Positions 1 to 6,655 of a stretch of 20,608 nucleotides of DNA are shown here, in pieces. The stretch comes from Opitutaceae bacterium (GTDB lineage: Bacteria > Verrucomicrobiota > Verrucomicrobiia > Opitutales > Opitutaceae). The stretch covers positions 1-20,608 of the forward strand of contig JAIRTK010000018.1 in assembly GCA_031254955.1 (NCBI GenBank), written 5' to 3'. The stretch's first letter is position 1. Each line of letters begins with the position of its first letter. The translations under genes and the position numbers were made by a program. A model generated the notes under the pieces. The model made no database searches. It was not told the origin of the DNA and saw only the letters and a program-made list of their open reading frames with translations.

Positions 1-100
1 CGCGCCGCAACTTCAGTAAGAGAACAAGAAAGAGAGGGAGAACAATAACGGTAACGATAAAGAGAAAGAGAACGGTAACGATAAAGATAACGAGAACGGT
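1..100. repeat. Polypurine hexamer-like repeat tract (one arm of a hairpin family)
   Basis: The tract is purine-rich and built from imperfect six-base units such as GATAAC, GATAAA, GAGAAC and GGTAAC. The same units recur at 12452-12505 and 16542-16606, where a matching polypyrimidine arm lies upstream. Here only the purine arm is visible; a partner, if present, lies left of the window. It sits just past the stop of the minus-strand AraC gene, so it could mark the 3' boundary between genes. Function is unknown. Confidence 0.7.
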
Positions 101-116
101 AAAAAGGCCGCGCTCT

Positions 117-1274
117 TTATCGCCGCAACCCGCTTGGCGGCACGCCGTGCACGGCCTTGAAGCAGCGCGAAAAATGCAGCGGATCGGCAAAACCCACGTG
201 CTGCGCGGCCTCCTTTACCAGACCGCGCCCGTCCATCAAAAATTCCGCCGCCAGATTCATCTTCCGGCGCAACAAATACTGATACGGGCTGATGCCCTGA
301 AACCGCCGGAAAAGCCGGCACACGCTCGACCCGTCCAGCCGCGCCGCCGCCGCGATGGCATCGAGCGACGCCAGCCGCTCCGCCTGCCCGTCGATGAGCG
401 CCTTGCAGCGCAGAAAATTCTCCCTCGAAGCCGCGCCCGCCCGCCCCGCCCCGCCGCCGCCGCCGCGCGGCATCGCGTCGGCGATTTTCAACAGCAACAA
501 ATCAAACAGCACCCCGCAAATCTCCGCCGCCCGCGCCCCCGGGCGCTCGCCCTCGCGCAACAAATCCTCCATCACGCTGCGCACCTCGCCGCGCGCCGCC
601 AGCACGCGCACCCGGTCCGCCGCCAGCCCCGCGCCAGCCAGCCGCGCCAGCGCCGGCGCACCCGCAAAGCACAGGAAATACTTGACCAACGGCGCGTCCG
701 CGTCGGTCTCCAGCTCGCAACGCGTCGTGCGCCGGCAGACAAAGAGACTCCCCGGCCCCAGCCGGTGCCGCGCCCCGCCGCCCAAGCGCACGCGCCCCGC
801 CCCCTCCGCCACGTATTCAATCACATGATACGCAAACGAGGCGCGGTCGAGATGGTAGTCGGGATTGCAATGCTCGCGTCCGCCCAGCGCCAGACCCCGC
901 GCCTTCTCCCGCGCCGCCGGACTCTGCGGCAGGTGCAGGAAAAAGTAACGCGACCTCGGCTGCGAAACCTGCGGCGAAAGCAACCCCCGCGCCGCCATGC
1001 GCCCGGCGCCGGACGCCCCCGCGCCGCCCCGCGCCGCCTGCCCTCCCGCCTGCCCTCCCGCCTGTCGCGCCACCTGCCGCCCCGGCGGGCGCGCGCCGCG
1101 CCGCCCGGTTTCCCCCGTCCCCGCGCCTGCGCCATGCCCTGCCGGACGCTGCTCCATTTTCATGCCCGCGAGATTGATGCCCCTCCCTCGTCGAATCCAG
1201 CCAATAGTATCCATGCCGCTGCCGTTTATTTCCATTTCAAACCGGCCCGGTTGCTGGTAATCTATGCGCTCCAC
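117..1274 (-). CDS. AraC-family transcriptional regulator
   Basis: This is a DNA-binding regulator of the AraC/XylS family, expected to act in the cytoplasm in response to a small ligand, often a sugar. The C-terminal ~100 residues (about 288-385) form the double helix-turn-helix: a first helix around [20 protein letters not shown], then [21 protein letters not shown] and a second unit ending [21 protein letters not shown], the family signature. Residues ~104-250 look like the cupin-type ligand-binding domain. The start is uncertain. The longest frame begins at a GTG at 1274, but residues ~41-92 are low-complexity Gly/Ala/Arg containing a 12-bp tandem repeat, and an ATG at 998 would begin just before the conserved region. 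No clear Shine-Dalgarno is seen for either. The gene diverges from the isomerase-like gene at 1370, which suggests it controls that gene. The family is certain; the target is inferred. Confidence 0.88.
   Translation of the reverse strand: MERIDYQQPGRFEMEINGSGMDTIGWIRRGRGINLAGMKMEQRPAGHGAGAGTGETGRRGARPPGRQVARQAGGQAGGQAARGGAGASGAGRMAARGLLSPQVSQPRSRYFFLHLPQSPAAREKARGLALGGREHCNPDYHLDRASFAYHVIEYVAEGAGRVRLGGGARHRLGPGSLFVCRRTTRCELETDADAPLVKYFLCFAGAPALARLAGAGLAADRVRVLAARGEVRSVMEDLLREGERPGARAAEICGVLFDLLLLKIADAMPRGGGGGAGRAGAASRENFLRCKALIDGQAERLASLDAIAAAARLDGSSVCRLFRRFQGISPYQYLLRRKMNLAAEFLMDGRGLVKEAAQHVGFADPLHFSRCFKAVHGVPPSGLRR
1035..1080. repeat. 12-bp tandem repeat inside the AraC leader
   Basis: Two exact units CGCCTGCCCTCC are followed by two degenerate units, so the period is 12 bp or four codons. 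Read on the minus strand it gives a Gln-Ala-Gly-Gly type repeat. The style and some sequence (GCGCGACAGG on the opposite strand) resemble the 12-bp repeat in the GspJ leader at 5949-6008. Confidence 0.75.
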
Positions 1275-1369
1275 CTCGCCGCCTCACGACCCATTGCCCG
1301 TCAATTTTATCTATCCCGCCCGCCCGCCTTCCGCCCCGCCCCCATCCGTTTTTCTCCCAACCCAAAACC

Positions 1370-3028
1370 ATGAAAAAACCCAAACCCGCTCCCAAATCGA
1401 AAAAGCCCGCCAAGGCCAAAACCATCATGCTCATCGCCAGCGGCGACCTGCGCCAGTCCGCCAACGAAACCTGCTGGCCCGCGCAGGCCGCCATGGAAAA
1501 ACAGCTCGCCCGAGCCGTCGCCTCGCTCGGCGGCAAACTCGTCCGCGCGCACCCCTGCAAACCCGCGCTCAAACACGGCTTCATCGCCTCCCAGAAAGAA
1601 GGCATGGAAGTCTTTGCCAAAATCGACCCGAAGGCCCCCGTCATCGTCGCCGAATCCGTCTGGCAATACTCGCACCACGTGCTGCCCGGCCTCATCACCC
1701 ACCAAGGGCCGATCCTGACCGTCGCCAACTGGTCGGGCCAGTGGCCCGGCCTCGTCGGCATGCTCAACCTCAACGGCGGCCTCACCAAAGCCGGCGTGAG
1801 CTACTCCACGCTCTGGAGCGAAAACTTCGACGACCCCTACTTCCTCGGCAAACTCTCCGAATGGCTCGCCACCGGCGTTTGCAAACACAAGACCGCCCAC
1901 GTCCGCCCCCTCGCCAAATGCGCCGTCCCCGCAAAAGCCCGCGCTCTGGCCAGAAAAATCGCCGCCGGCCTGCGCGCGAAAAAAACCATCATCGGCGTGT
2001 TCGACGAAGGCTGCATGGGCATGTATAACGCCATCATCCCCGACGAACTCCTCTTCCAGACCGGCGTTTACAAAGAGCGCCTCTCGCAGTCCGCCCTCTA
2101 CTACGCCGCCACGCAGGTGCCCGACGCCGAAGCCCGCGCCGTGTTCGACTGGTATAAACAAAAAGGCTTCACCTTCCACTTCGGCGCCGACGAGGAAAAC
2201 GAGTTGACCGAGGCGCAAGTCCTCCAGCAATGCAAAATGTATGTCGCCGCCTGCCGCATCGCCGACGAGTTCGGCTGCGAAGCCATCGGCATCCAATACC
2301 AGCAAGGCCTCAAAGACCTCATCCCCGCCTCCGACCTCGTCGAAGGCACGCTCAACAGCTCCGACCGCCCCCCGGTCAAAAACGCCGCCGGCCAAGTCAT
2401 CCGCGCCGGCGCCCCCATCACGCACTTCAACGAAGTGGACGAATGCGCCGGACTCGACGGCCTCCTCACCAACCGCGTCCACCAAGCCCTCGGCCAACCC
2501 GTGGAAAACACGCTCCACGACCTGCGCTGGGGCGATTGGGACAAAAGCGGCACGACCGGCGACTACGTATGGGTTTACCTCATCTCCGGCGCCGCGCCCG
2601 CCGAGCACCACATCGGCGGCTGGGCCGGCAGCGACGGCTTCCGCCAGGACAAAATGTATTTCCGCCTCGGCGGCGCGACCCTCCGCGGCATCGCCAAACC
2701 CGGCGAAATCGTCTGGAGCCGCATCTTCATGGAACGCGGCAAACTCAAAATGGACCTCGGTCGCGCCAAAGTCGTGAAACTCCCCGACGAGGAGACCCGG
2801 CGCCGCTGGGACGCCACCTCGAAAGTCTGGCCCATCATGCACGCCGTGACCTACGGAGTGACCCGCGACCAGATGATGGCCCGGCACAAAGCCAACCACA
2901 TCCAAGTCGCCTACGCGAAGAGCGCGAAGGACGCCGACCTCGCCATGTATGCCAAAGCCGCCCTCGCCGCCGAACTCGGCCTCGAAGTCAGCCTCTGCGG
3001 CACCAAAGCCGACGGAAAAGCCTTCTGA
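1370..3028 (+). CDS. L-fucose/L-arabinose isomerase-family protein
   Basis: The 552-residue protein resembles the L-fucose isomerase fold family (FucI is about 590 residues), which interconverts aldose and ketose sugars using a divalent metal. Supporting segments are [11 protein letters not shown] near residue 325, comparable to the EAILNSS segment of FucI, the acidic [19 protein letters not shown] near residues 352-370, in the place of the metal-binding Glu/Asp region, and AEHHIGGW near residue 411, a His-rich motif where FucI carries its C-terminal catalytic His. The N-terminus is a short Lys/Pro-rich tail with no signal peptide, so the protein is cytoplasmic. The ATG at 1370 has no evident Shine-Dalgarno (upstream is CCCAACCCAAAACC). 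It is transcribed away from the AraC regulator, so sugar induction is plausible. The exact substrate cannot be read from sequence; a non-catalytic or different-sugar isomerase remains possible. Confidence 0.8.
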   Translation: MKKPKPAPKSKKPAKAKTIMLIASGDLRQSANETCWPAQAAMEKQLARAVASLGGKLVRAHPCKPALKHGFIASQKEGMEVFAKIDPKAPVIVAESVWQYSHHVLPGLITHQGPILTVANWSGQWPGLVGMLNLNGGLTKAGVSYSTLWSENFDDPYFLGKLSEWLATGVCKHKTAHVRPLAKCAVPAKARALARKIAAGLRAKKTIIGVFDEGCMGMYNAIIPDELLFQTGVYKERLSQSALYYAATQVPDAEARAVFDWYKQKGFTFHFGADEENELTEAQVLQQCKMYVAACRIADEFGCEAIGIQYQQGLKDLIPASDLVEGTLNSSDRPPVKNAAGQVIRAGAPITHFNEVDECAGLDGLLTNRVHQALGQPVENTLHDLRWGDWDKSGTTGDYVWVYLISGAAPAEHHIGGWAGSDGFRQDKMYFRLGGATLRGIAKPGEIVWSRIFMERGKLKMDLGRAKVVKLPDEETRRRWDATSKVWPIMHAVTYGVTRDQMMARHKANHIQVAYAKSAKDADLAMYAKAALAAELGLEVSLCGTKADGKAF

Positions 3029-3095
3029 CCCGGCGGCGCCCCGCAGTCCTCGACAGACTTCAACCCTGACCCAAAACGAAGCCGGGACGCGAAAC

Positions 3096-3245
3096 GGTGT
3101 AACAGGAAGTAATGCCACCGCCCGGAATCTTTCCTCTTCCCCCATTCTCTTTCCTCTTTCTCCCCGCTCGCGCCCGACGAAAGAGAAGGAAAGAGAATGG
3201 GGAAGAGGAAAGATTCCGGGCGGTGACATCACTTCCTGTTACACC
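3096..3245. repeat. 150-bp near-perfect palindrome with polypyrimidine/polypurine arms
   Basis: The outer arms GGTGTAACAGGAAGT (3096-3110) and its exact complement (3231-3245) continue inward through CCGCCCGGAATCTTTCCTC and its complement, then a TTCTCTTTCC-type pyrimidine arm pairing with a GGAAAGAGAA-type purine arm. The unpaired centre is only about 16 bases (CCCCGCTCGCGCCCGA). It starts 67 bp after the isomerase stop, so a transcript would fold into a very long hairpin that could end or protect the mRNA. There is no T-run typical of an intrinsic terminator. Confidence 0.85.
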
Positions 3246-3247
3246 CT

Positions 3248-3396
3248 TTCCCAGTGAAAAGTACACTTTAGAAGCAAAGCCATGTAGGGGCTTCGCTTGC
3301 GAAGCCCGTTGCAGGAGCACGGCCTTTGCTGGAGCACGGTTATCAAGCCGGGCGTCGCAAGCGACGCCCCAGCAAAAGAGTGATTTTCATTGGGAA
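3248..3396 (+). repeat. Dispersed inverted-repeat element A, copy 1
   Basis: The ends are TTCCCAGTGAAAA and TTTTCATTGGGAA, a 13-bp terminal inverted repeat with one mismatch. Inside are two compact palindromes, GGGCTTCGCTTGCGAAGCCC and GGCGTCGCAAGCGACGCC. A second copy lies inverted at 16674-16805. This copy carries a 17-bp internal duplication around GGAGCACGG that the other lacks. No coding capacity is seen. MITE- or REPIN-like behaviour is inferred from the structure. Confidence 0.85.
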
Positions 3397-3525
3397 TGGG
3401 TAGGATACCCTTTCCCAATCAGATTCCAACTTTAGCCGTCTTTAGGGCGGGGCGGTCTATCTGGTTTTAGAGCCGTTCCTGTTTATTCTATCGCATGGGA
3501 AACAATCCTTGGGCGCGGGAGCGCC

Positions 3526-3630
3526 GGTAGGGAGGCCTCTCCGAGGCCTCCGCGAAAACGCTTCGATTTCCCCATGAAAATTCAAACCGCCAATCCCGTC
3601 CGACGGAGGCCTCGGAGAGGCCTCCCTACC
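3526..3630 (+). repeat. Dispersed inverted-repeat element B, copy 1
   Basis: A 105-bp element has perfect 27-bp terminal inverted repeats (3526-3552 and 3604-3630, beginning GGTAGGGAGGCCTCTCC) around a 51-bp centre. A second copy of exactly the same length lies in the same orientation at 16089-16193, with a clearly related centre (shared CGCTTCGATTT and TTCAAACCG). Confidence 0.9.
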
Positions 3631-3653
3631 AGCTTTCGGAAACCCATCCGCAA

Positions 3654-3692
3654 AACCTCAGTTAAAACATTTTTCGTTTAATAACTGAGGTT
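3654..3692. repeat. Perfect 11-bp inverted repeat upstream of gspG
   Basis: AACCTCAGTTA (3654-3664) and TAACTGAGGTT (3682-3692) are exact complements around a 17-base AT-rich loop. The right arm resembles the TAACTGATGTTACGCG motif found at edges of other repeats (16034, 18914, and reversed at 12437). It could be an operator or just a repeat end; nothing decides between them. Confidence 0.55.
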
Positions 3693-3700
3693 ACGTGCAG

Positions 3701-3740
3701 CCTTGGGTGCAGCCTTCCTTATCCTTGGGTGCAGCCTTCC
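3701..3740. repeat. 22-bp-period direct repeat upstream of gspG
   Basis: CCTTGGGTGCAGCCTTCC occurs at 3701-3718 and 3723-3740, with a partial GTGCAGCC just before. It lies in the probable 5' leader of gspG and fits the pattern of short tandem repeats at the junctions of this operon. Confidence 0.75.
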
Positions 3741-3818
3741 GCGTGGCCGGGCGTCCTGCTTCGGCGGTCTTTGCGCGTGCTCGACAACGGGCGCGCGAGG
3801 TTTTTTATTTCCTTCCCT

Positions 3819-4313
3819 ATGACTCCCCGAACACGCTTCTTCTCCCAATCCATCTGCCGCGCCGCCCGCCGGGATGCGCGCGGGTTTACGCTTCTGGAAA
3901 TCCTGCTGGCCGTGGCCATCCTCGGAATGCTCGTCGCGCTTTCCATCACGGCGGTGGACAAAATCTTCAGCGGCGCCTCCGAGGACACCGCGAAGTTGTT
4001 TGTCACGCAAAGCCTGCAAGTGCCGCTCCAGTCCTACCGCACGCACATGGGCAACTACCCGAGCACGGCCGAGGGGTTGCAGGCGCTCATCGCGCCGCCG
4101 GCGGACAAGGCCGACCGCTGGCGCGGCCCCTACATCACGGGCGACATCATCCCGCTCGACCCGTGGAAAAATCCCTACCAATACCGCTTCCCCGGCACGA
4201 ACAACCGGACCGGCGGCTACGATCTGTGGTCGAAAGGCCCGGACGGGCAGGACGGCACCGCGGACGATATCGGCAACTGGTCAACCGGCACGCCCGGCGC
4301 GGCGGCGCAGTGA
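3819..4313 (+). CDS. gspG: Type II secretion system major pseudopilin GspG
   Basis: GspG is the main subunit of the periplasmic pseudopilus that drives secretion through the outer-membrane secretin. The protein (164 aa) has a short basic leader, the prepilin cleavage site RG|FTLLEILLAVAIL (Gly22, Phe23, Glu27 at +5), a hydrophobic helix to about residue 45, and the GspG hallmarks YPSTAEGLQALI, PLDPWKNPYQYRFPG and the C-terminal loop YDLWSKGPDGQDGTADDI with acidic residues that bind calcium in known GspG structures. The ATG at 3819 was chosen because it gives a normal-length leader; a GTG at 3729 in the same frame would add 30 unusual residues. It is the first gene of a G-H-I-J-K-L-M operon, 16 bp before gspH. 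Confidence 0.95.
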   Translation: MTPRTRFFSQSICRAARRDARGFTLLEILLAVAILGMLVALSITAVDKIFSGASEDTAKLFVTQSLQVPLQSYRTHMGNYPSTAEGLQALIAPPADKADRWRGPYITGDIIPLDPWKNPYQYRFPGTNNRTGGYDLWSKGPDGQDGTADDIGNWSTGTPGAAAQ

Positions 4314-4329
4314 GCGCGCAAGGATTTCC

Positions 4330-5097
4330 GTGATCACGGCGCGTTCCAGCTTTCCACCGGGAGGGACGGCCTCGGCGCCGTCCGAGGGAGGGCGCGGGCG
4401 CCGGGCCTCGCGGATAAACCCAAACCGGGCGGCGCGGCGCGCGTCCCGCCTCGCGCCGGGCGGACGCGGGCGCGCCGCTTTCACCCTGCTCGAAATCCTG
4501 CTCGTCATCGCGCTCATCGGGATGATCACGGGCGTGTTTGTCGTGGGGGCGCTGAGCCTTTCCGATTCCCGTCCGCCCTCGTCCGAGGAGGTGTTCTGGC
4601 AGGCGGTCAACGGCTGCCGCAAACAGGCGCTCCTGACCGGGCGCGAGGTGGCGTTGCGTTTCGCCAAGGGCGAAAACGAGGCGCCCGCCTCGCTCGTGGC
4701 GACTTGGGAAGGCGGCGAGGCGCGGTATCCCTTTGGCGTGGCAAAAACGGACGACGGCGGCGGCGCGGGCGGCGGAAACAGCGTAGGCGGCGGCGGCGGA
4801 AACAGCGCGGGCGCTGGAAACAACGGAAACAGCGCGGGCGCCGGCAACGGCAACGCGGCCTTTGCCGCGAACGCGCCGGCGGTGGTCTGCGATTTTCTTA
4901 CAACGCAAAAAGGCGGCAGCGCCATCCTGGTCGGCGGCGTTTTGAGGGAGACGGCCACGCTGGCGTCGGTCACGTTTTACGGAGACGGCACCTGCACGCC
5001 GTTCCGGGCGCAACTGCGCGCGGGCGTCTCGGAACCCTTGGTGCTCGACATCGACCCGTGGACTTGCGCGCAGGTGCTGACGAGGGAGGCGCGATGA
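4330..5097 (+). CDS. gspH: GspH-like minor pseudopilin
   Basis: This is a prepilin-type protein in the gspH position between gspG and gspI, expected to sit in the pseudopilus tip or shaft. The GTG at 4330 is preceded by AAGGA at a suitable distance, and no in-frame ATG is nearby. The resulting 255-residue protein has an unusually long basic leader (~50 residues) before the site RAA|FTLLEILLVIALIGMI, with Ala instead of Gly at -1 and Glu at +5. The globular domain contains a Gly/Asn/Ala-rich insertion (about residues 142-173, with repeats of GGGNS and NSAGAGN). The Cys-containing C-terminus ends at a TGA that overlaps the gspI ATG. The pseudopilin class is certain; assignment to GspH rests on position and helix features. 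Confidence 0.82.
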   Translation: MITARSSFPPGGTASAPSEGGRGRRASRINPNRAARRASRLAPGGRGRAAFTLLEILLVIALIGMITGVFVVGALSLSDSRPPSSEEVFWQAVNGCRKQALLTGREVALRFAKGENEAPASLVATWEGGEARYPFGVAKTDDGGGAGGGNSVGGGGGNSAGAGNNGNSAGAGNGNAAFAANAPAVVCDFLTTQKGGSAILVGGVLRETATLASVTFYGDGTCTPFRAQLRAGVSEPLVLDIDPWTCAQVLTREAR

Positions 5098-5900
5098 ATT
5101 TTCGATGCTCGATGCTCTCTGCTCGCTTGCCGCCGCCGCCGCGCCGGCATCCATGCCGCTTTCAGGGGCGCGGGCCTTTCTGTCCGCGATGTCGCGGGCA
5201 GGAATGCCCGCGCTCCCGTTCGCCGGCGGAAATGCCCGCGCCCTCTTTGGCGCGGCGGCGCCGGCAATCGAGCATCGAGCATCGAGCATCGAAAATCCGC
5301 CGCGCCTTCACCATGCTTGAGGTGCTCGTCGCGCTGGCGATTTTCGCGACCATGGCGGTCGTGCTGGTCGCGTCCTACCTCAACATCCTCACCGCCTACG
5401 AAGTCGCCGGGCGCGGCTTGGCGGGCGAACTCGACGTGCGGTTTGCCCGCGAAATGCTGCTGGCCGAGGGTAGCCTCGACGCGGCGCTGGCCGGCGCGGA
5501 TTTCGAGGGGGCGGACGGCGGGCGCGTGAAATGGAAGGCCGAGGTCGAGCCGACCGAGACGGCGGACCTGTTTCTCGTCACCTTCACCTGCGAGGTCGAT
5601 GCCGCCGGGGAAAACCCGGCGCGCACCGTCGTGGAAACCTTCCGGTTGCTGCGCCCGACTTGGTCGCAACCCGCCGACCGCGAAGCGTTGCGGGCGGAGA
5701 CGCGCCAGCGGATTCTCGACATGCAAATCACCTCGCCCCTCTCCGGCTTCGGCCCCGGCATGAGCGGCGGCGGCGGCTCCGGCTCCGGCGGCGGCTCCGG
5801 CAGCATCGGCATCGGCGGCGCGGGCAAAGGCGGCGGCAAAAACCAGAGCGGCGGCGGCAAAAACAATCCCGCTTCGCGAAACACAGGAGGCCGGCGATGA
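5094..5900 (+). CDS. gspI: GspI-like minor pseudopilin with inflated leader
   Basis: This is a minor pseudopilin of the tip complex. The ATG at 5094 overlaps the gspH stop (ATGA) and follows a good GGGAGG ribosome site, so the long leader is really translated if that start is used. The cleavage site is RRA|FTMLEVLVALAIFATMAVV (Ala70/Ala71 region, Glu76), typical of GspI in its helix. The leader of about 70 residues is several times the normal length, and its residues 2-68 are encoded by a block bounded by a perfect 20-bp inverted repeat (5098-5117 and 5277-5296). The globular domain spans ~residues 95-215. The C-terminus ends in a Gly/Ser/Lys/Asn-rich tail of about 40 residues. The stop overlaps gspJ. 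Confidence 0.85.
   Translation: MNFRCSMLSARLPPPPRRHPCRFQGRGPFCPRCRGQECPRSRSPAEMPAPSLARRRRQSSIEHRASKIRRAFTMLEVLVALAIFATMAVVLVASYLNILTAYEVAGRGLAGELDVRFAREMLLAEGSLDAALAGADFEGADGGRVKWKAEVEPTETADLFLVTFTCEVDAAGENPARTVVETFRLLRPTWSQPADREALRAETRQRILDMQITSPLSGFGPGMSGGGGSGSGGGSGSIGIGGAGKGGGKNQSGGGKNNPASRNTGGRR
5097..5297. repeat. Inverted-repeat-bounded insertion with heptamer repeats in the gspI leader
   Basis: The left arm (5098-5117, ATTTTCGATGCTCGATGCTC) is the exact complement of 5277-5296. The right side is a run of heptamers GAGCATC x3 followed by GAAAATC (5270-5297). The block lies immediately after the gspI start codon and ends just before the prepilin cleavage site, in frame. An inner part contains GGAATGCCCGCGC/GAAATGCCCGCGC near-repeats. 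Confidence 0.85.
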
Positions 5901-6655
5901 AAAAAACACCGCTGACCGCACTCCAAAAGCCCGCGCCCTGCCTCCCGCCGCGCCGCCAGCCGCGCCGCCAGCCGCGCCTCCTGTCGCGCTGTCAGCTGTG
6001 CCTCCCGCCGCGCGGCGCGCGCGCCGCCTTCACCCTGCTTGAAATCCTCGTGGCGGTCGCCATCGCCGCGGTGGTTTTTGTGGGCATGAACCTGCTCGTG
6101 CTTTCGATGAGCGAACTTTGGGGACGCAACAGCGACCTGCGCCTCTTTGAACTCCACACGCGCAATGTCACGCGCTTCGTCGAACGCGAACTGGCGCGCG
6201 CCGTCCTGCCGCCCGCCGTGCTCTCGACCGCCACCGCGCCCGCCGTGAAGGAAGTGCGCCTGCCGGCGGGCGCGACCGAGGAACTGCTCACCTGCGAGTT
6301 TTCCGGCGGCAGCCGCCTGTGCGCGTGGCCGCAACGCCCGTTGCCCAACGTCGTGTGCTCGCTGGCCGTGCGCGACGGCGCCGGCCTTGTCCTGCTCTGG
6401 CATTCGCGCCTGGAACTCGACTTCGACGACGACGCGCCGCGCGAGACGGTCATCTCGCCGCTCGTGACCGCGATGAGTTACCTGTATTACGACCCCGAGT
6501 TCAAAAACTGGAAAACCGAGACCGCGTTCCAAAAAGACGCCAACGGCGCCGGCCTCGTCCCGCAACGCCTCAAACTCACGTTCGCCTACTCCGGCCGCAC
6601 CATCGAGACCGTCGTCAACCTGCCCGGCCTCGGCCAAGGCCAGCCCATGCTATGA
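5897..6655 (+). CDS. gspJ: GspJ-like minor pseudopilin
   Basis: This is a minor pseudopilin of the I-J-K tip complex. The ATG at 5897 overlaps the gspI stop (ATGA) and is preceded by AGGAGG six bases upstream, a strong ribosome site. The 252-residue protein has a 44-residue basic leader encoded largely by a 12-bp tandem repeat, then the site RAA|FTLLEILVAVAIAAVVFVG with Ala at -1 and Glu at +5. The downstream globular domain, with SELW...RLFELHTRNVTRFVERELARA just after the helix and a conserved-looking YLYYDPEFKNW stretch near the end, fits GspJ. The stop overlaps gspK. Confidence 0.85.
   Translation: MKKTPLTALQKPAPCLPPRRQPRRQPRLLSRCQLCLPPRGARAAFTLLEILVAVAIAAVVFVGMNLLVLSMSELWGRNSDLRLFELHTRNVTRFVERELARAVLPPAVLSTATAPAVKEVRLPAGATEELLTCEFSGGSRLCAWPQRPLPNVVCSLAVRDGAGLVLLWHSRLELDFDDDAPRETVISPLVTAMSYLYYDPEFKNWKTETAFQKDANGAGLVPQRLKLTFAYSGRTIETVVNLPGLGQGQPML
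5949..6008. repeat. 12-bp tandem repeat in the gspJ leader
   Basis: There are five units of 12 bp: two exact CGCGCCGCCAGC, then three degenerate units. The 13-mer CCTCCCGCCGCGC flanks the array at 5941 and 6001. Translation gives a four-residue period (RRQP RRQP RLLS RCQL). It is in frame and lies before the cleavage site, so it would be removed by prepilin peptidase. Confidence 0.8.

Larger units (their letters stand above)
3029..3818. other. Repeat-rich intergenic region between isomerase-like gene and gspG
   Basis: No convincing gene is seen in about 790 bases. It holds, in order, a 150-bp palindrome (3096-3245), element A copy 1 (3248-3396), element B copy 1 (3526-3630), an 11-bp perfect inverted repeat (3654-3692) and a 22-bp-period direct repeat (3701-3740). 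The gspG promoter should lie in the last ~150 bases, but no clear -35/-10 pair is recognisable. Confidence 0.8.

Noticed and set aside
1307..3232. Very long open frame on the minus strand opposite the isomerase-like gene
   Set aside because: It mirrors the GC-rich third positions of the plus-strand gene, reads as Gly/Ala/Glu/Phe-rich low-information sequence, and runs into the palindrome. The plus-strand protein has family motifs.
3248..3396. Element A considered as a structured RNA or riboswitch
   Set aside because: Terminal inverted repeats, an inverted second copy far away and lack of a consistent position relative to gene starts fit a mobile repeat better.
3695..4333. Plus-strand frame overlapping gspG in another register
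   Set aside because: It has no prepilin signature and it is a shadow of gspG.
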